From positions 46,592 through 110,591 of the forward strand of contig JAEYOY010000041.1 in assembly GCA_023411215.1 (NCBI GenBank): a stretch of DNA of 64,000 nucleotides, read 5' to 3'. Both the position numbers and the translations under genes were made by a program. This document shows, piece after piece, positions 36,129 to 45,548 of the stretch; within the stretch, counting starts at the first letter, position 1, and each line of letters starts with the position of its first letter. A model generated the notes under the pieces. It was not told the DNA's origin. It searched no databases and worked only from the letters and a program-made list of their open reading frames with translations. The DNA is from Bacillota bacterium. Its GTDB lineage: Bacteria; Bacillota; Clostridia; Lachnospirales; Lachnospiraceae.

Positions 36129-36356
36129 TCAAGTCTTTTCATTTCCATGCTTGAAATTACCGGTTACCTTCGCCATGATTAATTGGGCTTCCTTAAGCTC
36201 TACATACTCTATTCTTTCCAAAAATTTGCTGCTATCTTTTTCCTTCAATGTCATAACCAACCTTCCATGCCAGTAAATAAAGACTTTTTTATCCTTAGAT
36301 ACCTTGTAAGAGAAGGGTTCTTCATTAAGCTTACCACGTTTATCTACTTCACCCAT
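36129..36356 (-). CDS. Small conserved hypothetical protein
   Basis: 75 aa, charged, with EEPFSYKVSKDKKVFIYWHG and VELKEAQLIMAKVTGNFKHG. This pattern is common among small Firmicute proteins of unknown role that I recall without a name. The start ATG 36356 is preceded by AGGAGA. It has no signal peptide or membrane segment and stands alone between convergent and divergent neighbours. Confidence 0.65.
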   Translation of the reverse strand: MGEVDKRGKLNEEPFSYKVSKDKKVFIYWHGRLVMTLKEKDSSKFLERIEYVELKEAQLIMAKVTGNFKHGNEKT

Positions 36357-36814
36357 TCTACGATCTCCTATCATTATAATATGTAAATTATATGATTCCT
36401 GTCCCTAATTATCAATAAAATACTGTCTATTATAGGTATTTAATAATTTTCTTGACTTTTGTTAATAACTTATGTCAGATAATGCTATAGCCGGAATGTA
36501 TTTAGCAAAGTGAATATATCTATTAATAGTTTATTGTGTAAATAATTGCATACAATATCTGTTTTATGTTTACTTATTGTTAAATTGTGGTACAATGTTT
36601 GGTAAGAACTGCAAAAATATCACCTACGAGGAACTTGTTCGGTATTACAACCGGCCACAGAATTTACTATCGCATACGTTCATAGCAAGAAGCGTAAAGC
36701 AAGATTGCTAAGAATAAGACAAGCAGCTTAGTACACTAATCTTAACGTATTTTGCTTATGTTTTGACCAATCTTATTCTACATTTAACGAAAAGTAAAGG
36801 AGTGAAGTGATTGT
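36357..36814. other. Intergenic region upstream of pfk
   Basis: 458 bp, AT-rich, no coding frame. It carries the likely pfk promoter (36569-36596) and a ~200-nt untranslated leader without a terminator that I could see. Confidence 0.4.
36569..36596 (+). promoter_or_regulatory. Candidate promoter of the phosphofructokinase gene
   Basis: TTTACT (36569-36574), 16-nt spacer, TACAAT (36591-36596), giving a leader of ~210 nt. Confidence 0.35.
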
Positions 36815-38026
36815 ATGGTACTTGAGGGTAAAGTAGTTGTAGCACAGGGTGGAGGGCCCACCGCAGTGATTAATCAATCCTTAGTTGGGGCCGTGCTGGA
36901 ATCTAGAAAATTTCCACAGATAACTAAGGTGTATGGGGCTGTTAACGGAGTTTCGGGGATAATTAATGAGGACTTTCTTGATCTTACACAGGAAACGACC
37001 CACAATTTGGAGCAGGTAGCAATCACTCCTTCCTCCGCATTGTTTTCTACCAGAGATAAACCGGACAATGCTTATTGCAAAGAGATATTCAAGGTATTTC
37101 AAGCTCATGGTGTAAGATATTTCTTCTATATCGGAGGAAATGACTCAGCTGACACCGTTCGTATCGTAAATGAGCAGGCTGAATCCTCCGGATATGAGTT
37201 TAGAGCAATTCATATTCCTAAGACCATTGACAATGATTTAATGATGAACGACCACACACCCGGTTATCCTTCCGCAGCGAAATTTGTAGCACAGGCCTTC
37301 ATTGGTTTGAACTTGGATAATAGGGCACTTCCGGGCGTACATATCGGTGTTGTCATGGGACGTCATGCAGGTTTCCTAACTGCTGCCTCCTCTATCGCAC
37401 AGAAGTATCCCGATGATGGTCCTCATTTGATTTATTTACCGGAACGACATTTTATTATTGATAATTTCATTAAGGATGTCAAAGATATCTATGATAAATA
37501 CGGCCGTTGCATCGTTGCCGTATCCGAAGGAGTTCAGGATGAGAACGGCGTACCAATCGTAACTAAGCTGTTCAAGAGCGGAACCGATGCTCATGGTAAT
37601 GCTCAGCTATCCGGAACCGGTGCCTTAGGTGATCTCCTAACGCAAGAGATTAAGAGCAAGCTCGGGATCACCCGCGTGCGCTCCGACACCCTCGGCTATC
37701 TGCAGCGTTCCTTCATGGGGTGCTCCTCCGAGATCGACCAGCATGAGGCAAGAGAGGTTGGCGAGAAGGCTGCCCAATTTGCTATTTGGCATAACATCGA
37801 CGGCTCCATCGTAATTAACCGTACCGGTAATTATTCTGTAGCGTATAAGATGACCGGTCTTCATAATGTAGCAGGTAAGACAAAGCTTATGCCTGAAAAC
37901 TTCATTAATACAAATGGTAATAATGTGACTGACGCTTTCAAATATTATCTACAACCTCTTCTGGGAAATATGCCTGAGGCAAATATGCTGCGTGCACCGA
38001 GAGCGGAGAAGATATTGCATATTTAA
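36815..38026 (+). CDS. pfp: 6-phosphofructokinase, probably pyrophosphate-dependent
   Basis: 403 aa. The phosphofructokinase motifs are AQGGGPTAVIN, GGNDSADT and PKTIDNDL, then TPGYPSAAKF and MGRHAGFLTAA. The Asp in GGNDS replaces the Gly found in ATP-dependent enzymes, and the Lys of PKTIDND also marks PPi-dependent enzymes. PPi as phosphoryl donor is therefore expected; the reaction is reversible. AAAGGAG lies 12 nt before ATG 36815, a rather long spacing. It is a single gene with its own terminator. Confidence 0.88.
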   Translation: MVLEGKVVVAQGGGPTAVINQSLVGAVLESRKFPQITKVYGAVNGVSGIINEDFLDLTQETTHNLEQVAITPSSALFSTRDKPDNAYCKEIFKVFQAHGVRYFFYIGGNDSADTVRIVNEQAESSGYEFRAIHIPKTIDNDLMMNDHTPGYPSAAKFVAQAFIGLNLDNRALPGVHIGVVMGRHAGFLTAASSIAQKYPDDGPHLIYLPERHFIIDNFIKDVKDIYDKYGRCIVAVSEGVQDENGVPIVTKLFKSGTDAHGNAQLSGTGALGDLLTQEIKSKLGITRVRSDTLGYLQRSFMGCSSEIDQHEAREVGEKAAQFAIWHNIDGSIVINRTGNYSVAYKMTGLHNVAGKTKLMPENFINTNGNNVTDAFKYYLQPLLGNMPEANMLRAPRAEKILHI

Positions 38027-38090
38027 TTATTTTGTTCCTGCAGTGACAAATCAGCTCTACTAGTAAATATTACATGTCCGAAAAGAACTG

Positions 38091-38128
38091 AAAGCCCGTC
38101 TCAACCTACTGAGTCGGGCTTTCTTCTT
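38091..38128 (+). terminator. Terminator after the phosphofructokinase gene
   Basis: AAAGCCCG (38091-38098) pairs with CGGGCTTT (38115-38122), followed by CTTCTT. Confidence 0.75.
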
Positions 38129-38133
38129 GACAA

Positions 38134-38646
38134 TTATTGAAACCCAAAGGTAACGAACTCTTCCATCGTTATACGTTTCTTCTGCGTCGGCGGTTCCACA
38201 CTTTCATAACCTATGGTTAATAATGTAATTACCTCCATGTTCTCCGGCAATGCCAGAAGCTCATGGCATCGCTTCGCATCAAAGGCACAGATCCAACAAG
38301 TACCAAGGCCCAACTCAGTGGCAGCCAATGTCATATGATCGACAACAATCGCTGCATCAATATCACAATGGTCCTTACCATCCTTTCTCTTCCAGCTCTT
38401 AGCATGATTGCCGCAGATAGCAATGATTATCGGTGCCTCCTTGAACCATTCGCGCCCATATACCTCAAATAACTTCTCCTGATCCTCTTTCTTCTCAAAG
38501 ACATAGAGATGTACCGGTTGGAAGTTCACCGCGGAAGGAGCCAGCCTCCCCGCTTCAAGTATCTGCATGAGCTTGTCCTTTTCGACCTCTCTGCTCTGAT
38601 ATCCACGTACAGAATACCTTCTCTCTACAAGTTCTAAAACTGACAT
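38134..38646 (-). CDS. Nitroreductase family FMN enzyme
   Basis: 170 aa, small nitroreductase type. RRYSVRGYQSREVEKDKL holds the FMN phosphate-binding Arg residues. GRLAPSAVNFQP and ATELGLGTCWICAFD are typical of the family. It reduces nitroaromatics, quinones or unknown substrates with NAD(P)H. GGGAGAAG precedes ATG 38646. It stands alone. Confidence 0.9.
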   Translation of the reverse strand: MSVLELVERRYSVRGYQSREVEKDKLMQILEAGRLAPSAVNFQPVHLYVFEKKEDQEKLFEVYGREWFKEAPIIIAICGNHAKSWKRKDGKDHCDIDAAIVVDHMTLAATELGLGTCWICAFDAKRCHELLALPENMEVITLLTIGYESVEPPTQKKRITMEEFVTFGFQ

Positions 38647-38744
38647 AATTCTTCTCCCTTCGAATTTGTTTTAAATTACTGCTTATTCCATATACAACTT
38701 ATAACGCAAAGATAATATTGGCATTCTTTTTATCTTTATTACGT

Positions 38745-38782
38745 AAAAATTCCCTCTTCCATTATGATCAGAGGGAATTTTA
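38745..38782 (-). terminator. Terminator of the 26-residue small gene
   Basis: On the minus strand TAAAATTCCCTC (38782-38771) pairs with GAGGGAATTTTT (38756-38745). Confidence 0.75.
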
Positions 38783-38787
38783 CTCGA

Positions 38788-38868
38788 TTATTTCTTCTTT
38801 GTTGAACTTGCTGCAGGCGTTGCGCCACCTTTCTTCTTCGGGGCTTTTTTTGGATTCTTATCTCCCAT
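38788..38868 (-). CDS. Lys/Ala/Pro-rich 26-residue protein
   Basis: MGDKNPKKAPKKKGG followed by ATPAASSTKKK and a stop. An excellent ribosome site (AAAAGGAGGTG) lies in front, and its own intrinsic terminator starts 6 bp past the stop. Such features argue for a real, highly translated mini-gene. Similar tiny MxDKNPKK-type proteins occur in Clostridia, from memory. Nothing is known of its role; a nucleic-acid-binding function is only a guess from charge. Confidence 0.7.
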   Translation of the reverse strand: MGDKNPKKAPKKKGGATPAASSTKKK

Positions 38869-39054
38869 GATACCCACCTCCTTTTGTTTGATTTTAGTCA
38901 AGTATTACAATTATTGTATCCTCAATTTGATACAAAGTCAAACAAATTCTCCTCACAAAATTCGTCACAAACGAATTTTTTTGTCAAATCATGTCATACA
39001 AGAAGAGGTAAAGGAAGCTCAAGCAACCGAAAGAAAACCCATTATTATCATGAA

Positions 39055-39540
39055 TTAAAGCTCTATAAAATATAAAATAATATCCGAATAGCTTCCATCC
39101 CCCAACAGAAACCCCTTCGGTATAACTCCAAGCCTGGTAAAGCCAATTTTTTCATACAGATGGATCGCTGTTTGATTGATACTGACTACTGCATTAAACT
39201 GCATCAATCGAAAGCCATACTCCTTCGCCTTTACCAGACTATGACGAACCAGCTTCTCACCGATCTTCTGCCCTCGAAAACCGCCCCGAATCGCATAGGA
39301 GGCATTGGCGATATGTCCGCATCGCCCAATATTATTGGGATGCAGAATATACAGACCCACCACCTCATCTCCAAGAACCGCTACTGCTGTGAGGGTCTGT
39401 ACCGAGAAAAAGTGTTCCGCCTCATCCAGGGTCAGCTTCTCCGTCTGAGGGAAGGCATTGGACTCCTCAACTACCAGGTTCCATATCTCCATCATGGAGT
39501 ATATATCCTCCTTCTTATATACGCGTACAGATATTTCCAT
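39055..39540 (-). CDS. GNAT family N-acetyltransferase
   Basis: 161 aa. GGFRGQKIGEKLVRHSL is the acetyl-CoA pyrophosphate loop (Q/RxxGxG/A) and NQTAIHLYEKIGFTRLG is the C-terminal GNAT motif. The substrate is unknown. GGAG lies upstream of ATG 39540. It stands alone. Confidence 0.88.
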   Translation of the reverse strand: MEISVRVYKKEDIYSMMEIWNLVVEESNAFPQTEKLTLDEAEHFFSVQTLTAVAVLGDEVVGLYILHPNNIGRCGHIANASYAIRGGFRGQKIGEKLVRHSLVKAKEYGFRLMQFNAVVSINQTAIHLYEKIGFTRLGVIPKGFLLGDGSYSDIILYFIEL

Positions 39541-39641
39541 TCCTATCCTCTCCTATCTGTTATCCTTCGTGCTTCCTGGGCCGCAGCATATGAATTGTAC
39601 CTCGCGGTATCATGAGCTGAACGGTAATGATGTATACTTTA

Positions 39642-39923
39642 TCATAGAATCTCTCTCTCTACGCCAACAACCTCACCCTCTGTATTCTCCTCAATATAAT
39701 CAAGTACATGATCGATTATACTGTCTGCCTGGGCTCGGTCTCCGGCAATTGCAGCAAAGCCCAGGACTGCGAGCTGATGGATGTCCTGCTCCTCTACCTC
39801 GGCAACCGACACATTAAATTTATTTCTTACTTTTGTGCTGAGACTCTTCACCATCATCCGTTTTTCCTTCAGTGAATGTGACCAAGGTATATGAAGTGTT
39901 AGCTTAGCTGTCGCTATCATCAT
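39642..39923 (-). CDS. DUF503 family protein (YlxP-like)
   Basis: 93 aa. HIPWSHSLKEKRMMVKSL and VRNKFNVSVAEVEEQDIHQLA match the DUF503/YlxP family. Some members are linked to ribosome-binding factor operons, others to RNA binding. Two ATGs stand in tandem at the start, 39923 and 39920, and the ribosome site (AAAGG) is distant, so the start is uncertain by one codon. Confidence 0.85.
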   Translation of the reverse strand: MMIATAKLTLHIPWSHSLKEKRMMVKSLSTKVRNKFNVSVAEVEEQDIHQLAVLGFAAIAGDRAQADSIIDHVLDYIEENTEGEVVGVEREIL

Positions 39924-40017
39924 TGCTAATTCACAACCTTTCTATCTTCAATACTTACGAATCGCTCATTGATTATGTTGTCAATTGATTAAGCCGAATA
40001 ATCCCCAGCCTCTCCTC

Positions 40018-41208
40018 TTAATCAGCATCCCTAACTGCTGCCGTCTCATAAACTATTTCCTTACAGCCATGAAACTTCATAAAACGCTTAAAGCATCGAT
40101 CCAACTCACTATAAAGCTTTTTGCTAGGCCGGATCCCCGGCTCCAGCCAGATATTCTTAATGGTAAGGGACTTAATCTTGCTTAATGCTACTACCTCAAC
40201 TCTGGCGACCAAACGATCACCCATGAGTACCGGGAGGACATAATAACCGTACTTACGGTCCGCCTCCGGAGTATATATTTCCCATTTATAATCAAAATCA
40301 AAGAGTTCCTTAATCAGCTTCCGATCCCACAGGATACAGTCGAGAGGTGCTAACAGCTCTGTACGACTCTTATATTCAGAATACATAATCTCCTGTATCA
40401 GCCATTGATCTTCACTAACATAGTAGAAGGTATCCTTACAACCTTCGATTGTAACCGGAAATATCTTTCCCTCCTCCAATAGCTCACGAAAGGCCTCCTG
40501 TCGCTCTTTCGCTTTTAGGTTCCAGATATTGATCCAGGCATCCGAGGGTTTATTCCATAGAAGTCCTACGGCAGCGATTCTTCGACGAATTCTCCACTTC
40601 AGATGATCCAGCTCTCTAAGATAAGGTTCTTCTGCCTCCAGAAGCTCCTTCGGAAGATGATCCTCGGCCAAAGCATAATATTTATTCGTGCCCTTTTTAT
40701 GATGAATTACCAAATCCCCACGAAAATACAGACTCTCCAAAGCTACTCTGGATAGCTTGGAGCTGCTCCAGTACCAATCCACCTTTTCCTGAAAACCGAT
40801 ATCCTTGGAGCTTACCGGGCCCTGCCTCCGAATTATCTCCTTTATCTCAGGAGCAATACGATCCACCTCGTCCCGTCCTTTACCCCATTCCCGATAACCC
40901 TTTCGAATTCGTTCTAGGTAAGGCCAATCCTCTACCGGTAGGATACACAGACACTTATCAAAATAATCAATCAGTTTACGATCTTCATATAACTGTTCAT
41001 ATAGCATCTGCTTGGTAAAGCCCAGAATTCTTGATTGAAGCACCAGCTCCGCATTCTTACCGCAGACATCAATCGGATCAAACTGAATCCCGCCGACCTG
41101 TCGGATATATTCAAGTATTCCTTCCTTCCCCAGGAAACGATGCTCCCCAATCAAACCATGTTTACGAAGCATGAAATATCTTGCTTGCTGTTTGGTCAAT
41201 GTAACCAT
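40018..41208 (-). CDS. YcaQ/AlkX-like DNA glycosylase (HTH_42, winged-helix)
   Basis: 396 aa. GGIQFDPIDV carries a Gln-aromatic-Asp motif like that of YcaQ, an interstrand-crosslink glycosylase, and unlike the QxQ of AlkZ. LLAPLDCILWDRKLIKELF is the family block. Winged-helix segments lie at ~residues 1-40 and 140-175. It probably excises alkylated bases or unhooks crosslinks. GGGGGAT precedes ATG 41208. The stretch between it and truA carries three tandem repeats. Confidence 0.85.
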   Translation of the reverse strand: MVTLTKQQARYFMLRKHGLIGEHRFLGKEGILEYIRQVGGIQFDPIDVCGKNAELVLQSRILGFTKQMLYEQLYEDRKLIDYFDKCLCILPVEDWPYLERIRKGYREWGKGRDEVDRIAPEIKEIIRRQGPVSSKDIGFQEKVDWYWSSSKLSRVALESLYFRGDLVIHHKKGTNKYYALAEDHLPKELLEAEEPYLRELDHLKWRIRRRIAAVGLLWNKPSDAWINIWNLKAKERQEAFRELLEEGKIFPVTIEGCKDTFYYVSEDQWLIQEIMYSEYKSRTELLAPLDCILWDRKLIKELFDFDYKWEIYTPEADRKYGYYVLPVLMGDRLVARVEVVALSKIKSLTIKNIWLEPGIRPSKKLYSELDRCFKRFMKFHGCKEIVYETAAVRDAD

Positions 41209-41257
41209 ATTCTTTATCCCCCATGTTCGATATGTAAAAAGCGTAGCGAGTATATTA

Positions 41258-41380
41258 ATAAATGTCCGCTTCGCAGACCTTTATTAATCATGTATTATAA
41301 ATGCCAGCTTCACAGACATTTATTAATCATCTATTCAAAAATATCAGCTTCGTAAGCTTTTCATTAATCATGTATTCAAA
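41258..41380. repeat. Three imperfect ~41-bp tandem repeats
   Basis: Units 41258-41296, 41297-41339 and 41340-41380 share the pattern ATAAATGxCxGCTTC...CAGAC, then TTTATTAATCATGTATT. Each unit contains a GCTTCG/CACAG-type short dyad. They lie between the YcaQ-like gene and truA, in the upstream region of the former. Confidence 0.75.
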
Positions 41381-41383
41381 ATC

Positions 41384-42121
41384 CTAATAAGTTACCTTCT
41401 CCAGGTAGAGACCGGCGGCATCAGCCAGATCCCCGGTTCGATTTCTCTGCTTCGCATCAAATATTTCCGGTAGCTCCTCACTTTTCACTCTTCCAAGCCC
41501 TACAGCAATCAGAGTTCCTACCATCCACCGAACCATATTGTAGAGGAAGCCATCTCCCCTGATCCGTATATTGATAAAGCCATCATTTTCCTCAAATTCG
41601 ATGGAATAGATGGTTCTAATCATAGACTTTTTCTTCGATTTGGCATTCGAAAAGGCAGTAAAATCATGAGTCCCTAGCATATAGCTACTTGCCAACCGCA
41701 TTTCCTTAAGATCAAGGGCTTCATTCACATGCATACTGTATTTTCGCATAAACGGATTAGAGTACTCCTTATTCCATATCCGATACAGATAGGTCTTATC
41801 TTTTGCATGATATCTTGCATGAAACTGTTCTTCCACCTGATCAACTTCTATCACAGTGATGTCCCGGGGCAGATAACGATTCAAGTAATTCATGACTTCC
41901 TTGGAGGAAAAAAAGTGATTCGTCTTAAAATTAGCAACCTGAGCCAGCGCATGAACACCTGCATCCGTCCTACTGCAACCGATAATCTCTATAGATTGCT
42001 TCGTAAGTTGTGTAAGAACCTGCTCCAGCTTATCCTGTATGGTTGCTTCTCCCTGACCCAGCCGCTGCCATCCCTTATATCTACCCCCATCGTACTGAAG
42101 GGTTAATTTGTAATTATACAT
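41384..42121 (-). CDS. truA: tRNA pseudouridine(38-40) synthase
   Basis: Modifies uridines 38-40 of the tRNA anticodon stem (245 aa). CSRTDAGVHALAQVANF contains the catalytic Asp; LQYDGGRYKGWQ is the N-terminal motif and FLYNMVRWMVGTLIAVGLG the C-terminal one. AAAGGAG lies 6 nt before ATG 42121; an in-frame start at 42151 has no ribosome site. It follows the aldo/keto reductase gene by 63 bp. Confidence 0.94.
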   Translation of the reverse strand: MYNYKLTLQYDGGRYKGWQRLGQGEATIQDKLEQVLTQLTKQSIEIIGCSRTDAGVHALAQVANFKTNHFFSSKEVMNYLNRYLPRDITVIEVDQVEEQFHARYHAKDKTYLYRIWNKEYSNPFMRKYSMHVNEALDLKEMRLASSYMLGTHDFTAFSNAKSKKKSMIRTIYSIEFEENDGFINIRIRGDGFLYNMVRWMVGTLIAVGLGRVKSEELPEIFDAKQRNRTGDLADAAGLYLEKVTY

Positions 42122-42184
42122 AAGCACTCCTTTAACCATACTTTGTATCATTTTTCCATCGTGTATGAATGTTCTTCTATATAC

Positions 42185-43195
42185 TTATCCTAAGAAATTC
42201 TGATAATCAACCCAGTTCTCACTGAGTAAGGTAGGAGTGTCCAGTTCATAGGGACAGTGATTCTTACAATTATCACAGTGAATACAATCCTCGATCCGCT
42301 TCATTTTCTTTTTCCAGGAATCATTCACATAGGCGGATACCGGAGCTCTGCGAAGCATCAGGGCCATTCTGGCGCAGGTCGGTATATCAATCCCGGCAGG
42401 ACATGGAAGACAATAGCCACAACCTCTGCAGAAATCCTTGGCTAGCTCGTTGCGATCCTTATTAATTACCTCCTGCAATTTCTGATCTAGGATCGGTGGC
42501 TGTTCTATATAGCTTATGAATTCGTCCAGCTCTTTTTCCCTCTGGATACCCCAGATTGGAAGTACATGATCAAATTGATCAAGAAATGCATATGCCGCAG
42601 CAGAATTGGAAATTAGTCCGCCCGACAAAGCCTTCATAGCGATAAAGCCGATATTTTTCTCCTTACACAACTCTACCAGCTTAAGCTCCTTCTCTGTTGT
42701 CAAATAACTGAAGGGAAACTGTATCGTTTCATAAAGACCTGTTTCTGCAGCCTCGATCGCAATCGGTAGACGATGATTCGTAATTCCGATGTGACGAATC
42801 AATCCCTTTTCCTTTGCTTCCAGCATGGCTTCATATAAGCCTGTTCCATCCTCTGGCTTAGGACAAAAGCTTGGATTATGGAACTGATAGATATCCAGGT
42901 AATCTGTCTTCAGCATCGTTAAGGTCGTATGCAGCTGCTGCCAGAATTCTTCCACTTTCATTGTCATCGTCTTTGATGCAAGATAGATACTGCTTCGAAC
43001 CTCTCCAAAAGCATCTCCTAGCTTCTCCTCACTATCCGTGTAAAATCTGGCCGTGTCGTAGAAATTAATCCCATTATCATAAGCCTTCTTTAATATTGTA
43101 ATAGCTTCCTCCTTACCAACCCTCTGGATTGGTAAGGCCCCGAAGCCATTCTTATTGACCGTAATTTTAGTTGATCCCAATGTAATCTGTTTCAT
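42185..43195 (-). CDS. Aldo/keto reductase with C-terminal 4Fe-4S sites
   Basis: 336 aa. The AKR barrel has NFYDTARFYTDSEEKLG (catalytic Asp/Tyr), LASKTM (Lys) and YQFHNPS (His). The C-terminus adds two ferredoxin-like motifs: CRGCGYCLPCPAGIDIP and CIHCDNCKNHCPYE. This class is common in strict anaerobes; its physiological substrate and partner are not established. Start ATG 43195 has GGAGG 5 nt before it; a TTG at 43198 is less likely. Confidence 0.92.
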   Translation of the reverse strand: MKQITLGSTKITVNKNGFGALPIQRVGKEEAITILKKAYDNGINFYDTARFYTDSEEKLGDAFGEVRSSIYLASKTMTMKVEEFWQQLHTTLTMLKTDYLDIYQFHNPSFCPKPEDGTGLYEAMLEAKEKGLIRHIGITNHRLPIAIEAAETGLYETIQFPFSYLTTEKELKLVELCKEKNIGFIAMKALSGGLISNSAAAYAFLDQFDHVLPIWGIQREKELDEFISYIEQPPILDQKLQEVINKDRNELAKDFCRGCGYCLPCPAGIDIPTCARMALMLRRAPVSAYVNDSWKKKMKRIEDCIHCDNCKNHCPYELDTPTLLSENWVDYQNFLG

Positions 43196-43228
43196 CAAAT
43201 CCTCCAGGCTGTTCTTATCCGTAGACTA

Positions 43229-45529
43229 TTATTCGTTCAGGTTTTCCCAATTGACTTCTAATGGAGTTATTTTAACATTATTTGCACCGGATTTAAAGGT
43301 ATTTATCCATTCCGGCTGACGAGGCAGCTGCTTGGAGGGCTCAGTGATTTCCGGATAGTCGGCATATTCCTCATGAACGATCCGAATACCGTTAAGCTCC
43401 CACCACTCTTCATCCGTCAGTCGATCTGTACTGACAAATTCATAATGAGAATAAATACTACCTCTGCTAAGATACAGCTTACCGTTCATAGGAGTTACCA
43501 CATAGATTTGATCATAAAACCCAGTTCCCAGCGAGAGATAATGACCGTCCGCGGAGCTCACATCGGATACCAGCATATCGCTAATCTCAATATTTGGGTA
43601 ATCCTCATCAACAATCCCCTTTAAGAAGGCATTCGAGATATTCTCCATGCTTCCACCATAGCGAAGAAGACGATCATTCTCCTCCTCTGTTAGCGGATCA
43701 TTCCTTAATTCCTTAATAGAACAGTCGATTAAGAGCTGTAACAGCTCCTTGTATTGATTTGCTCCGTTTATCAGGTTCTCATTTTGCATACCGCGTTGCT
43801 TTAAGCTCGATAATGTGTAATCCGTTAGGTAAAGCAGCTTTGTATATAGCTCTACCTGAGGCTCCACATAATGATAATCCGCAAACTCAACAGGTCCTCC
43901 CATCTCTGCCATTGCCTGCTTACCGTAAAGAACTGTATCATGCTTCAATTCCGTATAGCTTCCTAGCGCGGTATTAAGAGCTTTATTCCGCCATGCCTGA
44001 GTCGTCATGAAGAAGGGCATTCCTGAACCGGCATCGTATTCATTTAAAGCATCCTTGAGTGTCCAAAGCCAACCGGTATATAGATTGGTTGACCAGTATT
44101 CGGGGGTAAAGCTTGCCACCTTCTCCTTCCATTCTTTATAATGTTTGGTATACTCCTCCCATTTGTCCTGTGGCTTATATACTTCAAACTGAAGCTGCTC
44201 AGCTAGATTGCTGCCCAAAACACCCATAACATCAAGCCCGCTGGGAAGCGGTCGAAGGATTGGAGTAATAAGATCCTGAAGAATATCACTATCCAGGATA
44301 TAGCGCTGTCCCATGAAACGGAACTGCTTCTGCGTATCGATGGAGGACAGGGTGATCTTACCCCCGATCTGAGGCTCCGGTAGTTCTCTCACTGCAGTCT
44401 CCAGCTTCGAATAATACTCATCATCGTTGAACAGATTCGGATCCTCCTTCTCACCATAAACCTTCTTCCGAAGCTGATTCATCGTAAATACATCAATATC
44501 ATCAGATACGCCTACATACTGAGAGGTCGGCAGATAGATATTGGTCCAGAGTTCGGCATCACTGGTCTGTTCTGACTTCGCAAAGGTCATATAGCTGATT
44601 AGGAGTGCTTGAAGCACATTCTCATACTGGTATTCGTTGTTGCTGTAAAAAGCATAGGGTACAGTCCCAAACCACATCATTGTGCGGAAAAATCGCCCCA
44701 GCTCCTCTGTCCTTGTATAATGACCACGCACTGTGAACTGGCTATAATCGATATCTTTATTCAGTAAAGGAGAGGTAGCGATACCCTCCGCTTTATTACA
44801 AAGCTCATACTCCTTTTTTGCGACCGCAAGCAGCCCTTCATCAACAGTGACCGGAACCTCAGTACTCTTAAGCATCAGCATTCTAGCCGTCAGATAATAT
44901 ATAACATTCTTCTTCTGAAGCTCCTTTAGCTGCTCATCCTCTAAGGTATTCAATAACAGCAGGGACTTATTTAACATCTGATTCGTCATAAGCTCAAGAT
45001 CATCATAAAGGTATTCCGACTCGACATTAATTAATGATTTATCATAAAACTGGTGATAAAGATGAAGTACCGAATCAGCCGTAATAAAGTTCGGGATACC
45101 GGTGTATTCATTACTGTCATAAGTATAGTACATCTTCGTCGTCTGCGAAGGCAGAACCACAAATCCATTGTTCACCAGCTTCTTAATCTGATCCTTGGTA
45201 AATCCACTAAATTGTTTTATGTTCTCGACATTGGATAAATCCTTAGCAATTTTGTAGTTGGCTACCTTGGCTTCAAAGGAAGGTCTTGTATAAGCTGCTT
45301 TCTCAGGCTTTACCGTCTCCACCGAGGTCCATTCGGAATCCAGATGGAGAAAGCCTTCCTGCGTGGCATCTTCCTCCATCGGTGTCGGTGCCGGAGTCAC
45401 CTTTCCCGTATTATTCTCCTGTGTTTGATTCGTATTATTTGCTATATTCTCGTTTACCTTATCCTTATTGCCTTTACAACCAGTTAATATAAGGCATAAA
45501 CATAAAATGACTGTACAAATTCGTTTCAT
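43229..45529 (-). CDS. DUF3160 surface lipoprotein
   Basis: 766 aa. Lipobox LILTGC, then a Asn/Thr/Pro-rich linker. The rest matches DUF3160 as I recall it: GIPNFITADSVLHLYHQFYD, FRFMGQRYILDSDI, LNTALGSYTELKHDTVLYGKQ (split as LNTALGSYTELK and HDTVLYGKQ) and LSRGSIYSHYEF. The function is unknown; the family is found in Clostridia and thermophiles. GGAGG lies before ATG 45529. It is 19 bp behind an FG-GAP-like membrane protein, so the two are probably co-expressed. Confidence 0.8.
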   Translation of the reverse strand: MKRICTVILCLCLILTGCKGNKDKVNENIANNTNQTQENNTGKVTPAPTPMEEDATQEGFLHLDSEWTSVETVKPEKAAYTRPSFEAKVANYKIAKDLSNVENIKQFSGFTKDQIKKLVNNGFVVLPSQTTKMYYTYDSNEYTGIPNFITADSVLHLYHQFYDKSLINVESEYLYDDLELMTNQMLNKSLLLLNTLEDEQLKELQKKNVIYYLTARMLMLKSTEVPVTVDEGLLAVAKKEYELCNKAEGIATSPLLNKDIDYSQFTVRGHYTRTEELGRFFRTMMWFGTVPYAFYSNNEYQYENVLQALLISYMTFAKSEQTSDAELWTNIYLPTSQYVGVSDDIDVFTMNQLRKKVYGEKEDPNLFNDDEYYSKLETAVRELPEPQIGGKITLSSIDTQKQFRFMGQRYILDSDILQDLITPILRPLPSGLDVMGVLGSNLAEQLQFEVYKPQDKWEEYTKHYKEWKEKVASFTPEYWSTNLYTGWLWTLKDALNEYDAGSGMPFFMTTQAWRNKALNTALGSYTELKHDTVLYGKQAMAEMGGPVEFADYHYVEPQVELYTKLLYLTDYTLSSLKQRGMQNENLINGANQYKELLQLLIDCSIKELRNDPLTEEENDRLLRYGGSMENISNAFLKGIVDEDYPNIEISDMLVSDVSSADGHYLSLGTGFYDQIYVVTPMNGKLYLSRGSIYSHYEFVSTDRLTDEEWWELNGIRIVHEEYADYPEITEPSKQLPRQPEWINTFKSGANNVKITPLEVNWENLNE

Positions 45530-45548
45530 AATTTCCTCCATTCCTCGT

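Noticed and set aside
41258..41380. Could the three ~41-bp units be a CRISPR array?
   Set aside because: Units are directly adjacent without spacers, diverge from each other and no cas gene is nearby.
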